NCBI GenBank assembly: GCA_026214975.1
Contig: CM047805.1
Span: 112,401,845-112,465,844, forward strand
Direction of reading: 5' to 3'
DNA length: 64,000 bases
Origin: Gentiana macrophylla
Lineage: Eukaryota; Streptophyta; Magnoliopsida; Gentianales; Gentianaceae
Position numbers and translations under genes: made by a program. This document shows positions 46,901-57,533 of the stretch, piece after piece. The notes below the pieces were generated by a model. That model was not told where the DNA came from. It saw only the letters and a program-made list of their open reading frames with translations, and searched no databases. How positions within the stretch are numbered: the first letter of the stretch is position 1; the number at the start of each line of letters is the position of its first letter.

Positions 46901-47470
46901 GCCAAGTTAGCCCAAGAGGCTTACAGAGCTAAGGCAAATTCTAGAGTCGCGTAGTCGGAACTCGAGGACAAGCCATAAGCCAAGTTAGCCCAAGAGGCAA
47001 CGGAGCTAAGGTAGAGTCTAGATTCGCATGGTCGGGTCAATGTCCAAGTCAAGCCCAACGACTACATGTGGTCGAATAAGGCAAAGACAAAGGACGGTTC
47101 GCAATGTCGGGCCACCGTGTAAGTCGGAAGTCTATACCTACATATGGGGCAATACGACCGAGACAAGCACGATTCGCAATGTCGGGCTAACCTACCCAAA
47201 TCGATACCTAATAAGCCGATTAAAGCCGAAAGGTCAAGGCAAAGCGGTCGATTGGGATTCAATAAATCCTAAGTGTGTTAAGAACCGAAGGTCCAAAACA
47301 ACACTTGGGGGCGTAATACTCAAGAAAGGCAAGTAGCGAACAGAGTTCGGACTCGACAAGTTTAAAAGCAAACAACAAGTAAAAAGCCGATAACACTCGG
47401 TTAAAGCAAGTAGCAAACAGAGTCATAGACTCGACATGCGAAAGGCAAACAACAAGTAAAAAAGCTAAGG
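46901..47470 (+). repeat. 75-78 bp degenerate tandem repeats, F 3' region
   Basis: GCCAAGTTAGCCCAAGAGGC occurs at 46901 and 46979 (78 bp apart). TTCGCAATGTCGGGC occurs at 47098 and 47173 (75 bp). AAGTAGC-AACAGAGT...AACAACAAGTAAAAA occurs at 47331 and 47408 (77 bp). Related but diverged units of one period, typical of the 3' regions of plant Tat/Ogre-group elements. Confidence 0.75.
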
Positions 47471-47566
47471 CAAAGGTAAATAACATGAATACAGGGAAAA
47501 CAATAAAATTCAAAAACTGGGCCAAGTCGATAAGACCAACCCACAAAGTATGTTAATTACAAAATG

Positions 47567-49767
47567 TCAATAACGATCAAAGTTGTGAGATAAAATTACA
47601 ATGGAAAGATGTAAAGAGCAAGAAAAACTAAGCGAGCAAAGATCGAGACTAGAACCAAAGATTGCCGGAGGTCGAAGTCGACCCTCAAGATACTTTGCAG
47701 AAAGAGAAACACCTTCTTGGAACTCGCAAAGCATTGGTCGAATCGCTTCAAAGTTGGGGTCGTAAAGCCAAGGCTCATCAAGCTTTTCTACGCCGACCCT
47801 AACCTCGGATATGCCCTCGAACCGATCTATGACCTTGGTGAATCCACCAATGATGGCTTTGTTCATGATTACGGTTAGGTCATCACTCGCCGCCGTCAGA
47901 CTTCCGATACTCGCAACAAATGGCGTCGGCTCTAGATCTCTCAATTTGACCAGGGACTTGGCTCAAGTCGAGCTTTAACATATCCCGCTCTTGTTCCAGT
48001 CCGCACTCCTTTCCTCGCTCTTGCCTTAGTGGTCTCCTGGACATCCGCCGAGTTTTATCCTTCTCTCCGGAGGCCTCTAGGGCTGGGGGCCGATTGGCAT
48101 TCGCAACGCCAACTCATTCTCGAGCCTTTCCTTCGGAGATCGCTGCGTGCCCAAGCGCGCCGAATCGGCGCCTCGAGAGCGCGCAGACGCAGCGCTTTGG
48201 GCGAGCTTTTCAGAGATGAGTTGCCGAATCTCCTTCTTCACTTCTTCTATCTGCTTTTGAAGGCGATTCAGACGCCGAGCGACCTCCTTACCCATCAGAT
48301 AATTCTGCCACAAAAGAAACGCAAGTCATAAGTTTTAAAACGGAAATGACAAGCGTGAAAAGGGAATCGAGTGAAGAAAACAAGTAACTTACTGCGCGGC
48401 CCGCTTCTCGGAAGGAGCTAAGCAAGACCTTGTCCTCCATGACGATATACTCCTCGGCAAATATGGCTCTTAATTGCGAGTCGGAGGAGGGAACTCTCGC
48501 AGACTTGGCCCTTTTGGCCCTTCTCTCGTTTCTAAGTAGATCCGCATGGAGTCGGCCTCTTTACCCGGACATCTCGACTTCTTCGACTCGATCTTCCTCT
48601 TCGGGAACAACCACAAGATCATCATCCTCATCCTCAACGAACCAAAGCGGACCGTGAGCTCACCGAAGTCGATGGAGGTATAGACGATCAAGCAAAGGTA
48701 CCTCACCGGAAGCTACGTTAATAAAAGATGGATTCCCCTCGACCTGGGAAGCGATCTTGTCTCCTCCAGCCTCTGTAATCCGAGGAGGAACGACTGAGCG
48801 AGGGATGGAAGGATTGACAGCTGCTGCGAATTTTCCCACTGCAAGACGACAAAAACAGAAGAAGTCAATATATGATAAATGTAAGTTAAAGAATTAAGAC
48901 TTAATAATAATATAACAAAGGTCCATACAATTTTCCTGATCGACAGGACGAAGCGCTATGTATGGTACGGGGCCCGCCTCCTCGAGGAGGGCAAGGTCAT
49001 AAAGAAGACTCAGGTCCTGTGTAGCCACCTCGAAGGTAAATCTCCCGAGGGTAATGGCCTCGTTAGGTACAGCTTCCCGACCCAGTTTGTCATCTCTTCC
49101 TTCTCTCGACCTCCATAAGCCGACATAAGGGTTATCCGACCCATGTCGGAGAAAAAAGAACCTGGGTTTCCAGTTTCCATGAGATGAAGGTCCTCGAGAC
49201 ACGAACTCGTGACGACGGGTGCGCTTCTGAAACGTATACCACCCCGAATCTGGCATCGCAGCAATCTTGTGCCACCATCGGAACAAAGGGACGGTAAATC
49301 CGATCCCTGCGACTCGGCAGGCGATTAGAAATCCCATCAGAGTCCGGATGGCATTCGGGCCCAGTTGAGATATACTGATCTCATAATGGCGAAGGACGGC
49401 CTGGACCGCCGGGCATAGGGGGAACCTTAACCCCATCAATAGCTGGGCCTCATAGACCGTACAGAACCCTTCCGGGGGCTCATCGGCAAATTGATGCTGG
49501 CCGGAGGGAAGCTGAGCCACCAGTTGAGGGCTAGATAGCCCATATCGCTGCCGCAGTTGGTTGAGATCATCCATGGTTAAACAAGAGGTGCACCCCTTAG
49601 GCCCCTTTCCATCCATTCTAGTGGATAGTTTCTTGGGCTCCCTGATGATGCCTAAGGGCTCCCCAGGATTTGGGTTCTGGGGTTGATCGGAAGAAGCGGA
49701 TATAGGGGTTTGGTCGCCGGAATGGGACTCTTCTATCCTATCGAGAGATTGTAGCACTACTAGACAT
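47567..49767 (-). CDS. Antisense gene of element F (Transposase_28-like)
   Basis: On the - strand, first exon 49767/49757 to 48929, with a 287-aa open frame ending 48894. Residues about 90-215 (EGFCTVYEAQLLMGLRFPL, then GPNAIRTLMGFLIACRVAG, then WKPRFFFLRHGSDNPYVGLW) resemble the plant gypsy-associated Transposase_28 domain (PF04195), from memory. Intron 1: donor GTATGG at 48928, acceptor TCTTGCAG at 48841-48839 (90 bp). The middle exon ends at 48393 before a strong GTAAGT donor. Intron 2 spans 48392-48305 (88 bp) with TGGCAG acceptor. The reading phase fits across both. The third exon (48304 on) gives a coiled coil (RRLNRLQKQIEEVKKEIRQL) to a stop near 48075. Coding-like sequence continues to about 47600 in other frames. 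Possible breaks in the middle exon (stop near 48560). The start is uncertain: ATG 49767 is one base out of frame with the long frame. Role unknown. Confidence 0.7.
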
Positions 49768-49889
49768 GGATGATTTAAGCAAGAACAAGAGGAACGATGA
49801 AAAGGATGGTAAAGAAATGAAGCTTACTTGTATTTTCTTGAGAGAAAATGGAGAAATTGATAGGCAGAGTGATTCACCGTCTGGACTCC

Positions 49890-49910
49890 TCTCCCCTTTT
49901 ATGTGTTGCT
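49890..49910 (-). promoter_or_regulatory. Possible TATA box of the antisense gene
   Basis: The - strand reads ACATAAAAGGGGAG at about 49891-49904, roughly 130 bp upstream of the putative start of the antisense gene and inside the element, 300 bp before the 3' LTR. Plausible core promoter position; sequence evidence only. Confidence 0.4.
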
Positions 49911-50190
49911 AAGTGCCGAATGACAGTGAAAAGACGTGATTAGGGGGGTTACTAGTAGTTGTAACTCCCCACAGATCGCGAAGATCAAGGATGACATCAT
50001 TCAGGGCAGAAGACGAAGCGATAGTGCGTTATGACGTCATAATGAAGGGCCACGATTGGCCAGGGAGACAGGTGGCATGTGAAGCGGTTACACCATTTCC
50101 CGCCCAAGATGCAGGCCAACTCGAAGATGATTTCAAAATTGGTAGATCTGACCTCGGACAACGGTAGTCGCCTCTCCAGTCTGGGGCTTA
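49911..50190. other. Spacer before element F 3' LTR
   Basis: No gene; a weak purine stretch (GTCTGGGGCTTA) ends immediately before the LTR and is the best candidate for the polypurine tract. Confidence 0.4.
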
Positions 50191-50778
50191 TGATGATACC
50201 GGGTTACGCACCTCGATATACGGTCATCGAGTAGGTCCTACAAGATGTACGCTGCTGTTAAGGAATGCATGCCGATTAAGGCCAAAGAGAGTCGAACTAT
50301 CGACATGGAAGCCATGGCAAGCGTATCGACCCTTGAGACCAACGCAAGGCCAGAGATCCGAGGGTACGATGATCGACTTATGAGCAGTGCAGGGCGATAG
50401 TTCCAGACTCGATCACCCTAAGTCGGGCAGATCTCTAAGTCGGGAACAGAGTCCACACCAGCTACGTTAGCCCATTTATCCACAGGATAACTTGGGCGAG
50501 GGGTAAGGCCCAATAAAGGGTAAATAAGACAATAGCTCATAACCGACCCATATTAGGGTTAGGTCATGAATTGTCTATATAAATACAACGATCCGGGAAC
50601 TACGCACGGCTTGATTCCCTGGAGAGATAACAGATACGTGAGGCAATCTAAGAATACCACTTAGATTCGAGTCAAAAACACACCCACGCCTCTTTATTCT
50701 TGAGCTGGGGTTCTTGGTTATTCATCATTCATAGAAGAATAACCCGGATCTTAATAGGTGACTAATTTGTCATCGTCA
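50191..50778 (+). repeat. 3' LTR of element F
   Basis: TGATGATACCGGGTTACG to ATTTGTCATCGTCA (588 bp), with nearly identical long blocks to 40719-41302, for example 150 bp from TCGACTTATGAGCAGTGCAG without a change seen by eye. Confidence 0.92.
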
Positions 50779-50783
50779 GTCAT

Positions 50784-51909
50784 ATTGAGACTTGGTGATT
50801 GGAATTTCTGAATCTCTAGAATGTGCATCAGAATGTGAAAAACCAGATTCCTGAGCATCATCAAACTTGTCTATACTGACATTATTTGCCATAGGACCTG
50901 AACCTCTGCCATGCCCCTTGAAACTTGGAGGAAACCCATATTTCTTGTAGCATTTGTCTATGGTGTGTCCCTCCTTGCCACAGAAAGTACACTAAGGTCT
51001 TTTCCCACTGGACTGACCCCTTCCACTGCCTGCATTGCCTCTTCCTTGCCCTCTTACCTGATTTTGAAACCTTGTATAAGCCACAGCATTGGAATAACTA
51101 GTTTCTTGATGATCCGAATTCAATTGGGAAGCCAGAATCACAGGATCTATAGCATCATTTCCATAATTCAGCTGCTGGTAATGGTTTAAAGCCATGACAA
51201 AAGCAGTTTTAACATCCGGAAGAGGTAAAGTCATAAGAACTTGAGACTTAACTGCACTGAAATTGCCATTAAGGCCTTTTAAGAATCTTGTAGTGTATGC
51301 ATTTAAGTAATATTCTCTTATGATTGGCAACGCAGCACAAGTACATGGCGGCACTGGCCTTAGAACCAGATATTGATCCCACAATGATTTGAGTTTGGTG
51401 AAATAATCTGTGACCGAGAGATTTCCTTGCTTTACCCTTTCAATCTCTCTACAAGATTGGAAAGGCGATAGGCTCCTCTCCTACCAAATCATCTTGAAGA
51501 TCCATCCAAACTTCACGATCAAGATCAAAGTACATGATACTCTCGAGATAAAGTGGGAACCATTGAATTGAATAACCAAGATTGCACAAGATCGATTCAC
51601 GCATCCAATTTGCATATCCTGGATCAGCAGAATCAGGCATGACTGAAGTTCCATCAATGTAACACAACTTTCCCTTAAAAGAAAAATATTTCCAGGTAGC
51701 ACGTTTCCAATGATGATAATTGTCTGCACCACGAAGCGGTGGTTGTACCAACACTAAACTTGGATTTTCATGATTATTGTTCACGTTGACAGGCGGATGA
51801 ACAACTTGATTCACCATTGGAATGCCAAGAATAGAACAAACCAAAACAGAACTAATAGCAAGAAGAACAAATCTCAGAGTACGAATACATAATTATTTCT
51901 CTGATACCA
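50784..51909 (-). pseudogene. Copia family B gag (unit 2, right of F)
   Basis: A - strand gag starting near 51811 (MVNQVVHPPVNVNNNHENPS) with TWKYFSFKGKLCYIDGTSVM, DPGYANW, and the 50992-51384 frame holding LPIIREYYLNAYTTRFLKGL and QVLMTLPLPDVKTAFVMALN. The zinc knuckle region (50930-50990) is present as CTFCGKEGHTIDKCYKKYGF, but a TAG precedes it (KRP*). The remaining 50784-50930 encodes the GSGPMANN-type tail. A primer site (TGGTATCAGAGA on the - strand) lies at 51898-51909. Confidence 0.85.
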
Positions 51910-52248
51910 TGTTAAATTTGAACAAGATCACTGATTCTTATTGATTCAAAGCTGAAAAACTAAAAACAAGAACAGACTCAGATCTTCATCTTAAAGAAGA
52001 TGAAGATAACCATTTTTGAAATATGGAAAATACGGGAAAATTAAAAGCTAATGAATCTTTACAATTGACAATGTAGAAATGTAATTCAAACTTCTAATCT
52101 AACATTGGTGATGCCGAATTGTATTTATAATCGCAGGAGTCGATCAATTTCTTTGTTGTAACTAACTAACCAACTTCTTGTTCCATGTGTTCGATAAAAT
52201 GCCCCAAAGAGCAAACAACCATCTTTTCCTCTTTTAACTTCAACAACA
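51910..52248 (-). repeat. Family B LTR (unit 2)
   Basis: TGTTAAATTTGAACAAG to TTCAACAACA, 339 bp, containing the - strand TATA-like TTATAAATAC (about 52120-52130). Followed by ACCTTGA (52249-52255). Confidence 0.85.
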
Positions 52249-52255
52249 ACCTTGA

Positions 52256-52728
52256 TTTGTATACACATTTACATATCTAAGGATGGTTTTTCATATACTA
52301 AGAAGGCATAAGTTTTATGGAAAGTTGAGCAAGTGTTCCTCTGGACAAAACCAAATTGAATATTTGGGGCATGTTATTAAAAGTGGTGAGGTCCTTGAAG
52401 AACCAAGAAAAATAAGAGACGTTCAAGAATGGCCTTTACCTAAAAACATCACTAAATTGACAGGAAATTCTTGGGTCACATAGGTTTTTACTAGAGATTC
52501 ATTTGAGGTTATGGAGCAATAGCCAAACCTCTTACTGGGTTATTGAAGAAAGATGGATTCTTTTGAGGAAGGGAGGCACATATAGATTTTGTTGACCTAA
52601 AGAAGGTCTTGTGTAAGTCATCTATTCTGGCCTTACCAGACTTCTCAATGCCATTTTGTGTTGAAACTGATGCTTACAATAGAGGAGTGAGAGCTGCACT
52701 ACAGCATAAAGGTAAACCAATTGCTTAT
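52256..52728 (+). pseudogene. Gypsy RT/RNase H fragment (G-left, unit 3)
   Basis: Frame 52283-52483: VFHILRRHKFYGKLSKCSSG, EYLGHVIKSGEVLEEPRKIR, VQEWPLPKNITKL. Later pieces: IAKPLTGLLKKDGF (52518-52565), CVETDAYNRGVRAALQHKGK (52660-52715) and KPIAY, ending in CTTAT (52724-52728) where copia A3 begins. The family has lost the catalytic region, as in the other units. Confidence 0.85.
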
Positions 52729-53288
52729 TGTCGGTTTTGTGACTTGATCTCTTAACTGATAAACTGATGGAATTAATCTGGATGCCAACTGAGTATCATG
52801 GTCAGTTGAGCAAGTGCGTTCAATTCTGTGAAAGTCAGTTGTGAAGTGAGCTGAGTTTCTTCTGAAGTCAGTCTTCAGTTTTTTATGAACTGGATAAAAC
52901 CGAGGTCTACATATGAGTTGGTTACAAGTCTAAGAAAGTCAGTTTGAGACTGAGTTTCGTCTGGTGGAATCAAGCTGAAGCTGGGGTCCACATCTGGGGC
53001 ATTTATGATATTATGATAGAGATCCTTTGACGGTTAGTGTTTGAGAATATGTGTCTATAGATACCATTTGTTGTAATCAATGATATGCGTGAGAAACTTT
53101 GTAACTTTCTATGCATAATAAAATATCTCATTTTCTGTCTGTGGAATAGTCGGCACAACGCCGGAAACCACGTTAAATCATTGTGTTCTCTTTGTTTCTG
53201 TGTTTTATCAATTTCTGCCTTATTTACTCTAATATTGTCTTTGTTAATCTTTTTCAAGTGCAAGTTTCTTGTCTATGTGTTTTCAACA
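52729..53288 (+). repeat. 5' LTR of copia A3
   Basis: TGTCGGTTTTGTGACTTGA to GTTTTCAACA. A TATA-like element near 53054 is altered to TATAGATACC (the 3' LTR has TATAAATACC). AATAAAATATCTC near 53117. Confidence 0.92.
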
Positions 53289-53289
53289 A

Positions 53290-53305
53290 ACTGGTATGGG
53301 AGCCT
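53290..53305 (+). other. Copia A3 primer binding site region
   Basis: ACTGGTATGGGAGCC just after the LTR, similar to the tRNA-Met-type TGGTATCAGAGCC. Confidence 0.6.
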
Positions 53306-53417
53306 CAGGTTCAGAGATTCAGATAGATTTGCAGGTTGAACGGAGTTGACCTTCACCAAAACCGGTGACCGGAGCTAGGATTTTTTGTGATCAAAGGTCT
53401 GTTCTTTAGCAAGAAGG

Positions 53418-54170
53418 ATGTCAGCAATTAACGTAAATATTGTAAAATTTACATGGAGGAACAGTTTCTGTTTGTGGCAAATCAAGATGCAGGCCATGTT
53501 AAACCAACAAGGATTGTGGATTCCTTTATCTGGTAAATGGGATATCAGTGCATTAGATTATGCCAGTCTGGAGGAGAAAGCACATTCTACCATCATGTTG
53601 TGCTTGTCTGATGATGTTATCACAGAAGTTCCTGAGGAAGACACTGCTGCCAAATTATGGTCAAAGCTTGAAACATTGTATATGACGGAAGTCATTGACC
53701 AACAAGTTGATGTTGAAGCAAAGGCTTTTTAGTCTAAGGATGCATTAGGGGACGCAATTAGGGGATCACCTTGATCAGTTGAACACAATATTACTTGATC
53801 TCAAGAATATTGATGTTAAGATTGAGGATGAGGATGATGCTCTGATCTTGTTGGTATCATTACCAGCTTCTTATGAGAACTTTGTCCAGTCATTCATTGT
53901 GGGGAAGGATACAGTTGCATTGGAAGATGTAAGGTCAGATTTACATGCCAGGGAGCTGATACATAAGGCAGCTAGGGTAGACACTCGGGCTGTTGGACTA
54001 TTAGTCATCAGTACTGGAAAAGACATGAACAGTCTAGAAAGAAAAAATCCAAGAAGACAGGGTCTAAAGGACTAAAATCCACAAATGTCTGCAATTAATG
54101 TAAGGAGCATGGACATTGGAAGTCCAATTGTCCAAAGAAAAAGAAACAGCAGGAGAACAGCTCTGGAACA
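53418..54170 (+). pseudogene. Copia A3 gag with zinc knuckle
   Basis: ATG at 53418 (MSAINVNIVKFTWRNSF). Open to 53732: TIMLCLSDDVITEVPEED, AAKLWSKLETLYM; stop. 53779-54075 continues the UBN2-type gag: MNTILLDLKNIDVKIEDEDD, LVSLPASYENFVQSF, DLHARELIHKAA. The zinc knuckle reads CN*CKEHGHWKSNC near 54090-54132: the second position is a stop (TAA; A2 has TAC for Tyr). Structural protein of the element; at least two lesions. Confidence 0.88.
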
Positions 54171-54199
54171 TCAGATGTTGCAGCTGAGTTTGATTCAGA

Positions 54200-54630
54200 G
54201 GAGCACATTGTTCTAGTAGCATGAGAGTCAGCACATTATGCTGATGTGTGGATTCTGGACTCTGGAGCATCTTATCATATTTGTCCACACATGGAGTGGT
54301 TCTCAAGTTATCAACAGATAGATGAAGGTCATATATCTATGGAAAACAACAAGGTCTGCAAGATAACTAGGATTGGATCAGCTTAGCTGAGCACAGAGGA
54401 TGGTAAATTCTATACATTGAGTGAAGTTAGACATGTTTCACAGATGACCAAGAACTTGGTATCTCTCAGTCTTTTAGACAGCAAGGGTTTCAGTTTCAAG
54501 GGTGAAGGTGGAAAAGTGAGTGTCTACAAAAACCCAGATTCAGTTCTCAGAGTCAAAAGGGGAACCTTGTATATTTTACAAGGATCTCTGATTTCAGTGC
54601 TCGATTGCTATAGCAGATTTGAACTTCATG
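54200..54630 (+). pseudogene. Copia A3 protease
   Basis: Catalytic DSGASYH near 54257-54277 (ADVWILDSGASYHICPHMEW). ENNKVCKI and the SEVRHVSQMTKNLVSLSLLD stretch (54417-54480) form the rest. An in-frame TAG occurs at about 54386 (GSA*LSTED). The active site residues are present. Confidence 0.85.
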
Positions 54631-55700
54631 AGTCTGGTGACAAAAGCGTGGCCTGTGAGACGGGTCATATAGGTGAAAAAGTGGATGATTCTTTCTCATA
54701 GAGATCTTCTTGGGGATGTAAGTTCATGCATCGGACTTTTATGAGCATTGTTTGTTTGGGAAGCTTCATAGAGCCAAGTTCTCAAAAGGGTAAACAAAAA
54801 TCAAAGTCTTCACTTGATTACATTCATTCTCGATTGTTGGGGGGCCATCAAAGATGGAGTCATTGGGTGGTCACGGATATTTTGTGTCCTTTATTAATAA
54901 CTATTCAAAATGACTTGGGTGGCGATGATGAAACACAAGAGTGAGGCATTCAATAATTTCTGTGCAATGTAAGGCTCTAAATGAAAATCGGTTGGGGAAG
55001 AAGATCAAAAGGCTTCGTACAGATAATGGTCTAGAATTCTACTGGACTGAGTTTGATGAGTTGTGCAAAACTGAGGGTATTGCCAAACATCATAATGTAA
55101 GGAATACACCTCAACAGAATTGTGTAGTTGAAAGAATGAATCCAACTCTTTTGAAGAGGGCAAGATACATGCTCTCTAATGCTGGTTTATCAAGAAGATT
55201 TTGGGCGGAAGGTCGTAAGCCTGACTTGCTACTTAATCAATAGGAGTCCTCACACAGGGATCAGTTTCAAGACACCAGTTGAAATATGGTCAGGAAAGCC
55301 TGCTGATTACTCAGTTATAAAGGTTTTTGGAAGCACAGTTTACTATCATGTACGTGAAGGGATGCTGGAACCAAGAGCCAAGAAAGAAGTGTTTGTGGGA
55401 TATGGTGATGGAGTGAAAGGTTATAGAATCCGGTCATCAGCAAAGAACAGAGTTATTCTCAGTAGAGATATTGATTTTGATGAGAATTCTATGATCAGCT
55501 CATCATTGAGGAGGATAAATGAGACTGAAACCAGTGCTGAAACTGAGAAAACTATCAGCAAGGTAGGGCTTCAAGTGGAGTCATCTGAGATGCAACACAC
55601 AGTTGAACAAAGTCGCCATCATCGATCTGCGTCTCGAACGTAATCGAATCCAAGCCATCAATTTGAACATGGGGTCGATTGAACATCAAACTGATATTGG
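54630..55700 (+). pseudogene. Copia A3 integrase
   Basis: Pre-integrase His/Cys part about 54650-54800, damaged. Core: SLDYIHSRLLGGHQRWSHWV-like at 54800-54870, RLGKKIKRLRTDNGLEFYWT near 54985-55045, HHNVRNTPQQNCVVERMNPT near 55086-55145, then AGLSRRFWAE. The 55179-55643 frame gives VSLTCYLINRSPHTGISFKT, SVIKVFGSTVYYHV and EPRAKKEVFVGYGDGVKGYR. Several indels. The catalytic Asp and Glu positions are readable. Confidence 0.85.
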
Positions 55701-55739
55701 CCAGCAAAGTATAGCTATCAGCAGAGCTAGATGATCCAA

Positions 55740-57370
55740 TGTTGGGATACCTCCCAAGAGGTTTGGTTTTGATGATTTGGCTGGATATTCACTTCAAGTT
55801 GCAGAAGAGGTGGATGGTTTTGAACCTTCTACTTAGGTGAAAGCGGTGACATGTTTCGAAGTCATCTCAATGGCTTGCAGCCATGAGAGATGAAAAGGAG
55901 TCATTACTAACGAATCAGACTTGGGATCTTGTTAAACATCCAGCTGATAGGAGAGTTGTTACATGCAAATGGATTTTCAAGAAAAAGGAAGGAATGACTG
56001 AGGCAGAAGGAGTCAAGTATAAGGAACGCTCGGTTGCAAGATGGTTCAGCCGAGAGAAAAAGGGTGTACTTTGATGAGATATTCTCACCAAGATTCAAAC
56101 ATACTTCATTCAGAGTGTTACTTGCAATGGTAACACAACAAGACATTGAACTTGAGTAGTTAGATGTGAAGACAACTTTTCTACATGGTGAGGTAGACAA
56201 AGAGATATACATGACATATCCAGAGGTATTTCAAGTTCTTGGTAAAGAAGCACTTGTCTGTAAGTTGAAGAAGTCCTTGTATGGATTGAAGAAAGCTCCT
56301 AAACAATGTTTTAAATGGTTTGACAGTTACATGATCCAGCTGGGTTATAGCATAAGTCCTTATGATTGTTGTGTTTACAACAGTCAACTGAGAGATGGAT
56401 CATACATCTATCTTGTTTTGTATGTGGATGGTATGCTGATAGCTACAAGAAAGAAGCCCGGTATTCAGAGTCTGAAAGACCTTCTTAGTACTGATTTTAA
56501 AATGAAAGATTTGGGTGCTGCCAAGAAAATCTTGGGGATGGAGGGATAGAAGTCAGAAGAAACTATTTTTATCTCAGTAGGGCTATATACAGAAGATTTT
56601 GTCAAAGTTTGGCATGTCAGTTGCTAAGCCAATAGATACTCTTACGGCATCAAATGTTAATTTGTCAGTTTTTGCTTCACAATCAGCTGAGTAGAAGAAA
56701 TATATGTTGAGAATTCCCTATGCTAGTGCAGTTGGCAGTCTGATGTATGCCATGGTGTGCATTAGGCCTGATCTGGCTCAGGAAGTCAGTGTTGTCATCA
56801 GGTTTATTGCTCAACCTGGAAGGAACACTGGAAAGCTGTGAAAACAATGTTCATGTACCTTAGAGGAACAACTAATGTTGGTCTCATTTATGGAGGTGAT
56901 ACTCAGAGTTTGGTCACAAGATTCGGTGATGCTGATTATATAGGTGATGTGGACAGAAGAAAATCAATGACTGGATATGTTTTCACATTGGGGAATTCAG
57001 TTGTCAGTGGGGAAGCAACTTTGCAGGCAATACTAGCTTTATCAACTACTGAAGCTGAGTATATGGCTCTTACTGAAGCAGCCAAGAAAGCAATCTGGTT
57101 GAAGGGTCAAATCAGTGATTCGGGGCTACATCAGAATCAAGCTAAGATTTATTGTGACAATTTGAGTGCAATTTGACTAGCTAAGGATCAGGTTCATCCT
57201 GAGAGAACCAAGCATATTTATGTGAGGTATCATTTTCTGAGGATTGAGAAAAGGGTTGTAGTGAAGAAGAACAACACAAAGGAGAATCCTGTTGATATAC
57301 TTACAAAACTAGTTCAACAAAGCAAGTTTCAGTCATGTCTGAACTTGCTAAACATAAAAAGCTTATAATC
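55740..57370 (+). pseudogene. Copia A3 RT and RNase H
   Basis: RT from 55755 (AGYSLQVAEEVDGFEP-like), WLAAMRDEKESL (55870-55905), CKWIFKKKEGMTEAEGVKYK (55960-56020), stop near 56156 (E*LDV). A long frame 56166-56549 has VYVD-region YLVLYVDGMLIATRKK: the catalytic YVDD is YVDG (56421-56432) here. RNase H: 56600-57176 (KPIDTL, MFMYLRGTTNVGLIYGGDTQ, FGDADYIGDVDRRKSMTGYV, LSTTEAEYMALTEAAKKAIW, CDNLSAI then a TGA). C-terminal part 57190-57365 to KFQSCLNLLNIKSL. The Asp-to-Gly change and stops would abolish RT function. Confidence 0.88.
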
Positions 57371-57517
57371 AGTTTTCTGGAAACTCAGCTGAGGGCAGGT
57401 CAGTTTCTGAGTTGATTCTGTGGAGAATTCTGGTACAAGTACATCCTGGCATTGATGAATGCATCTGGTACAAGTACGCCTGATTATGCAATCTGGTTGA
57501 CTGTGAATGAGAGCTCA

Positions 57518-57533
57518 AGTCAAGGTGGAGATT
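57518..57533 (+). other. Copia A3 polypurine tract
   Basis: GTCAAGGTGGAGATT immediately before the 3' LTR, as expected for copia plus-strand priming; also at 19678-19692 and 39167-39180 in A1 and A2. Confidence 0.7.

Larger units (their letters stand above)
40719..50778 (+). mobile_element. Tat-like Ty3/gypsy element F
   Basis: 10,060 bp, starts TGACGATACC and ends CATCGTCA, with TSD GTCAT at 40714-40718 and 50779-50783. Unit 3 has the site once (about 59059-59063). LTRs of 584 and 588 bp are nearly identical. Contents: gag, protease, RT, RNase H and integrase on the + strand, a 3' tandem-repeat region, and a - strand gene with introns before the 3' LTR. Tat-group elements of plants are known for such extra antisense ORFs and 3' tandem repeats. 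The best candidate for a recent insertion here. Confidence 0.92.
22401..52255. repeat. Composite array unit 2
   Basis: G-left (22401-22870), copia A2 (22871-39742, split by C), G-right (39743-39900), linker (39901-40394), B gag-protease (40395-51909, split by F), B LTR (51910-52248), ACCTTGA (52249-52255). Subtracting C and F leaves about 7.9 kb, near the 8.28 kb of unit 3; the shortfall is mostly the deletion beside C. Confidence 0.85.
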
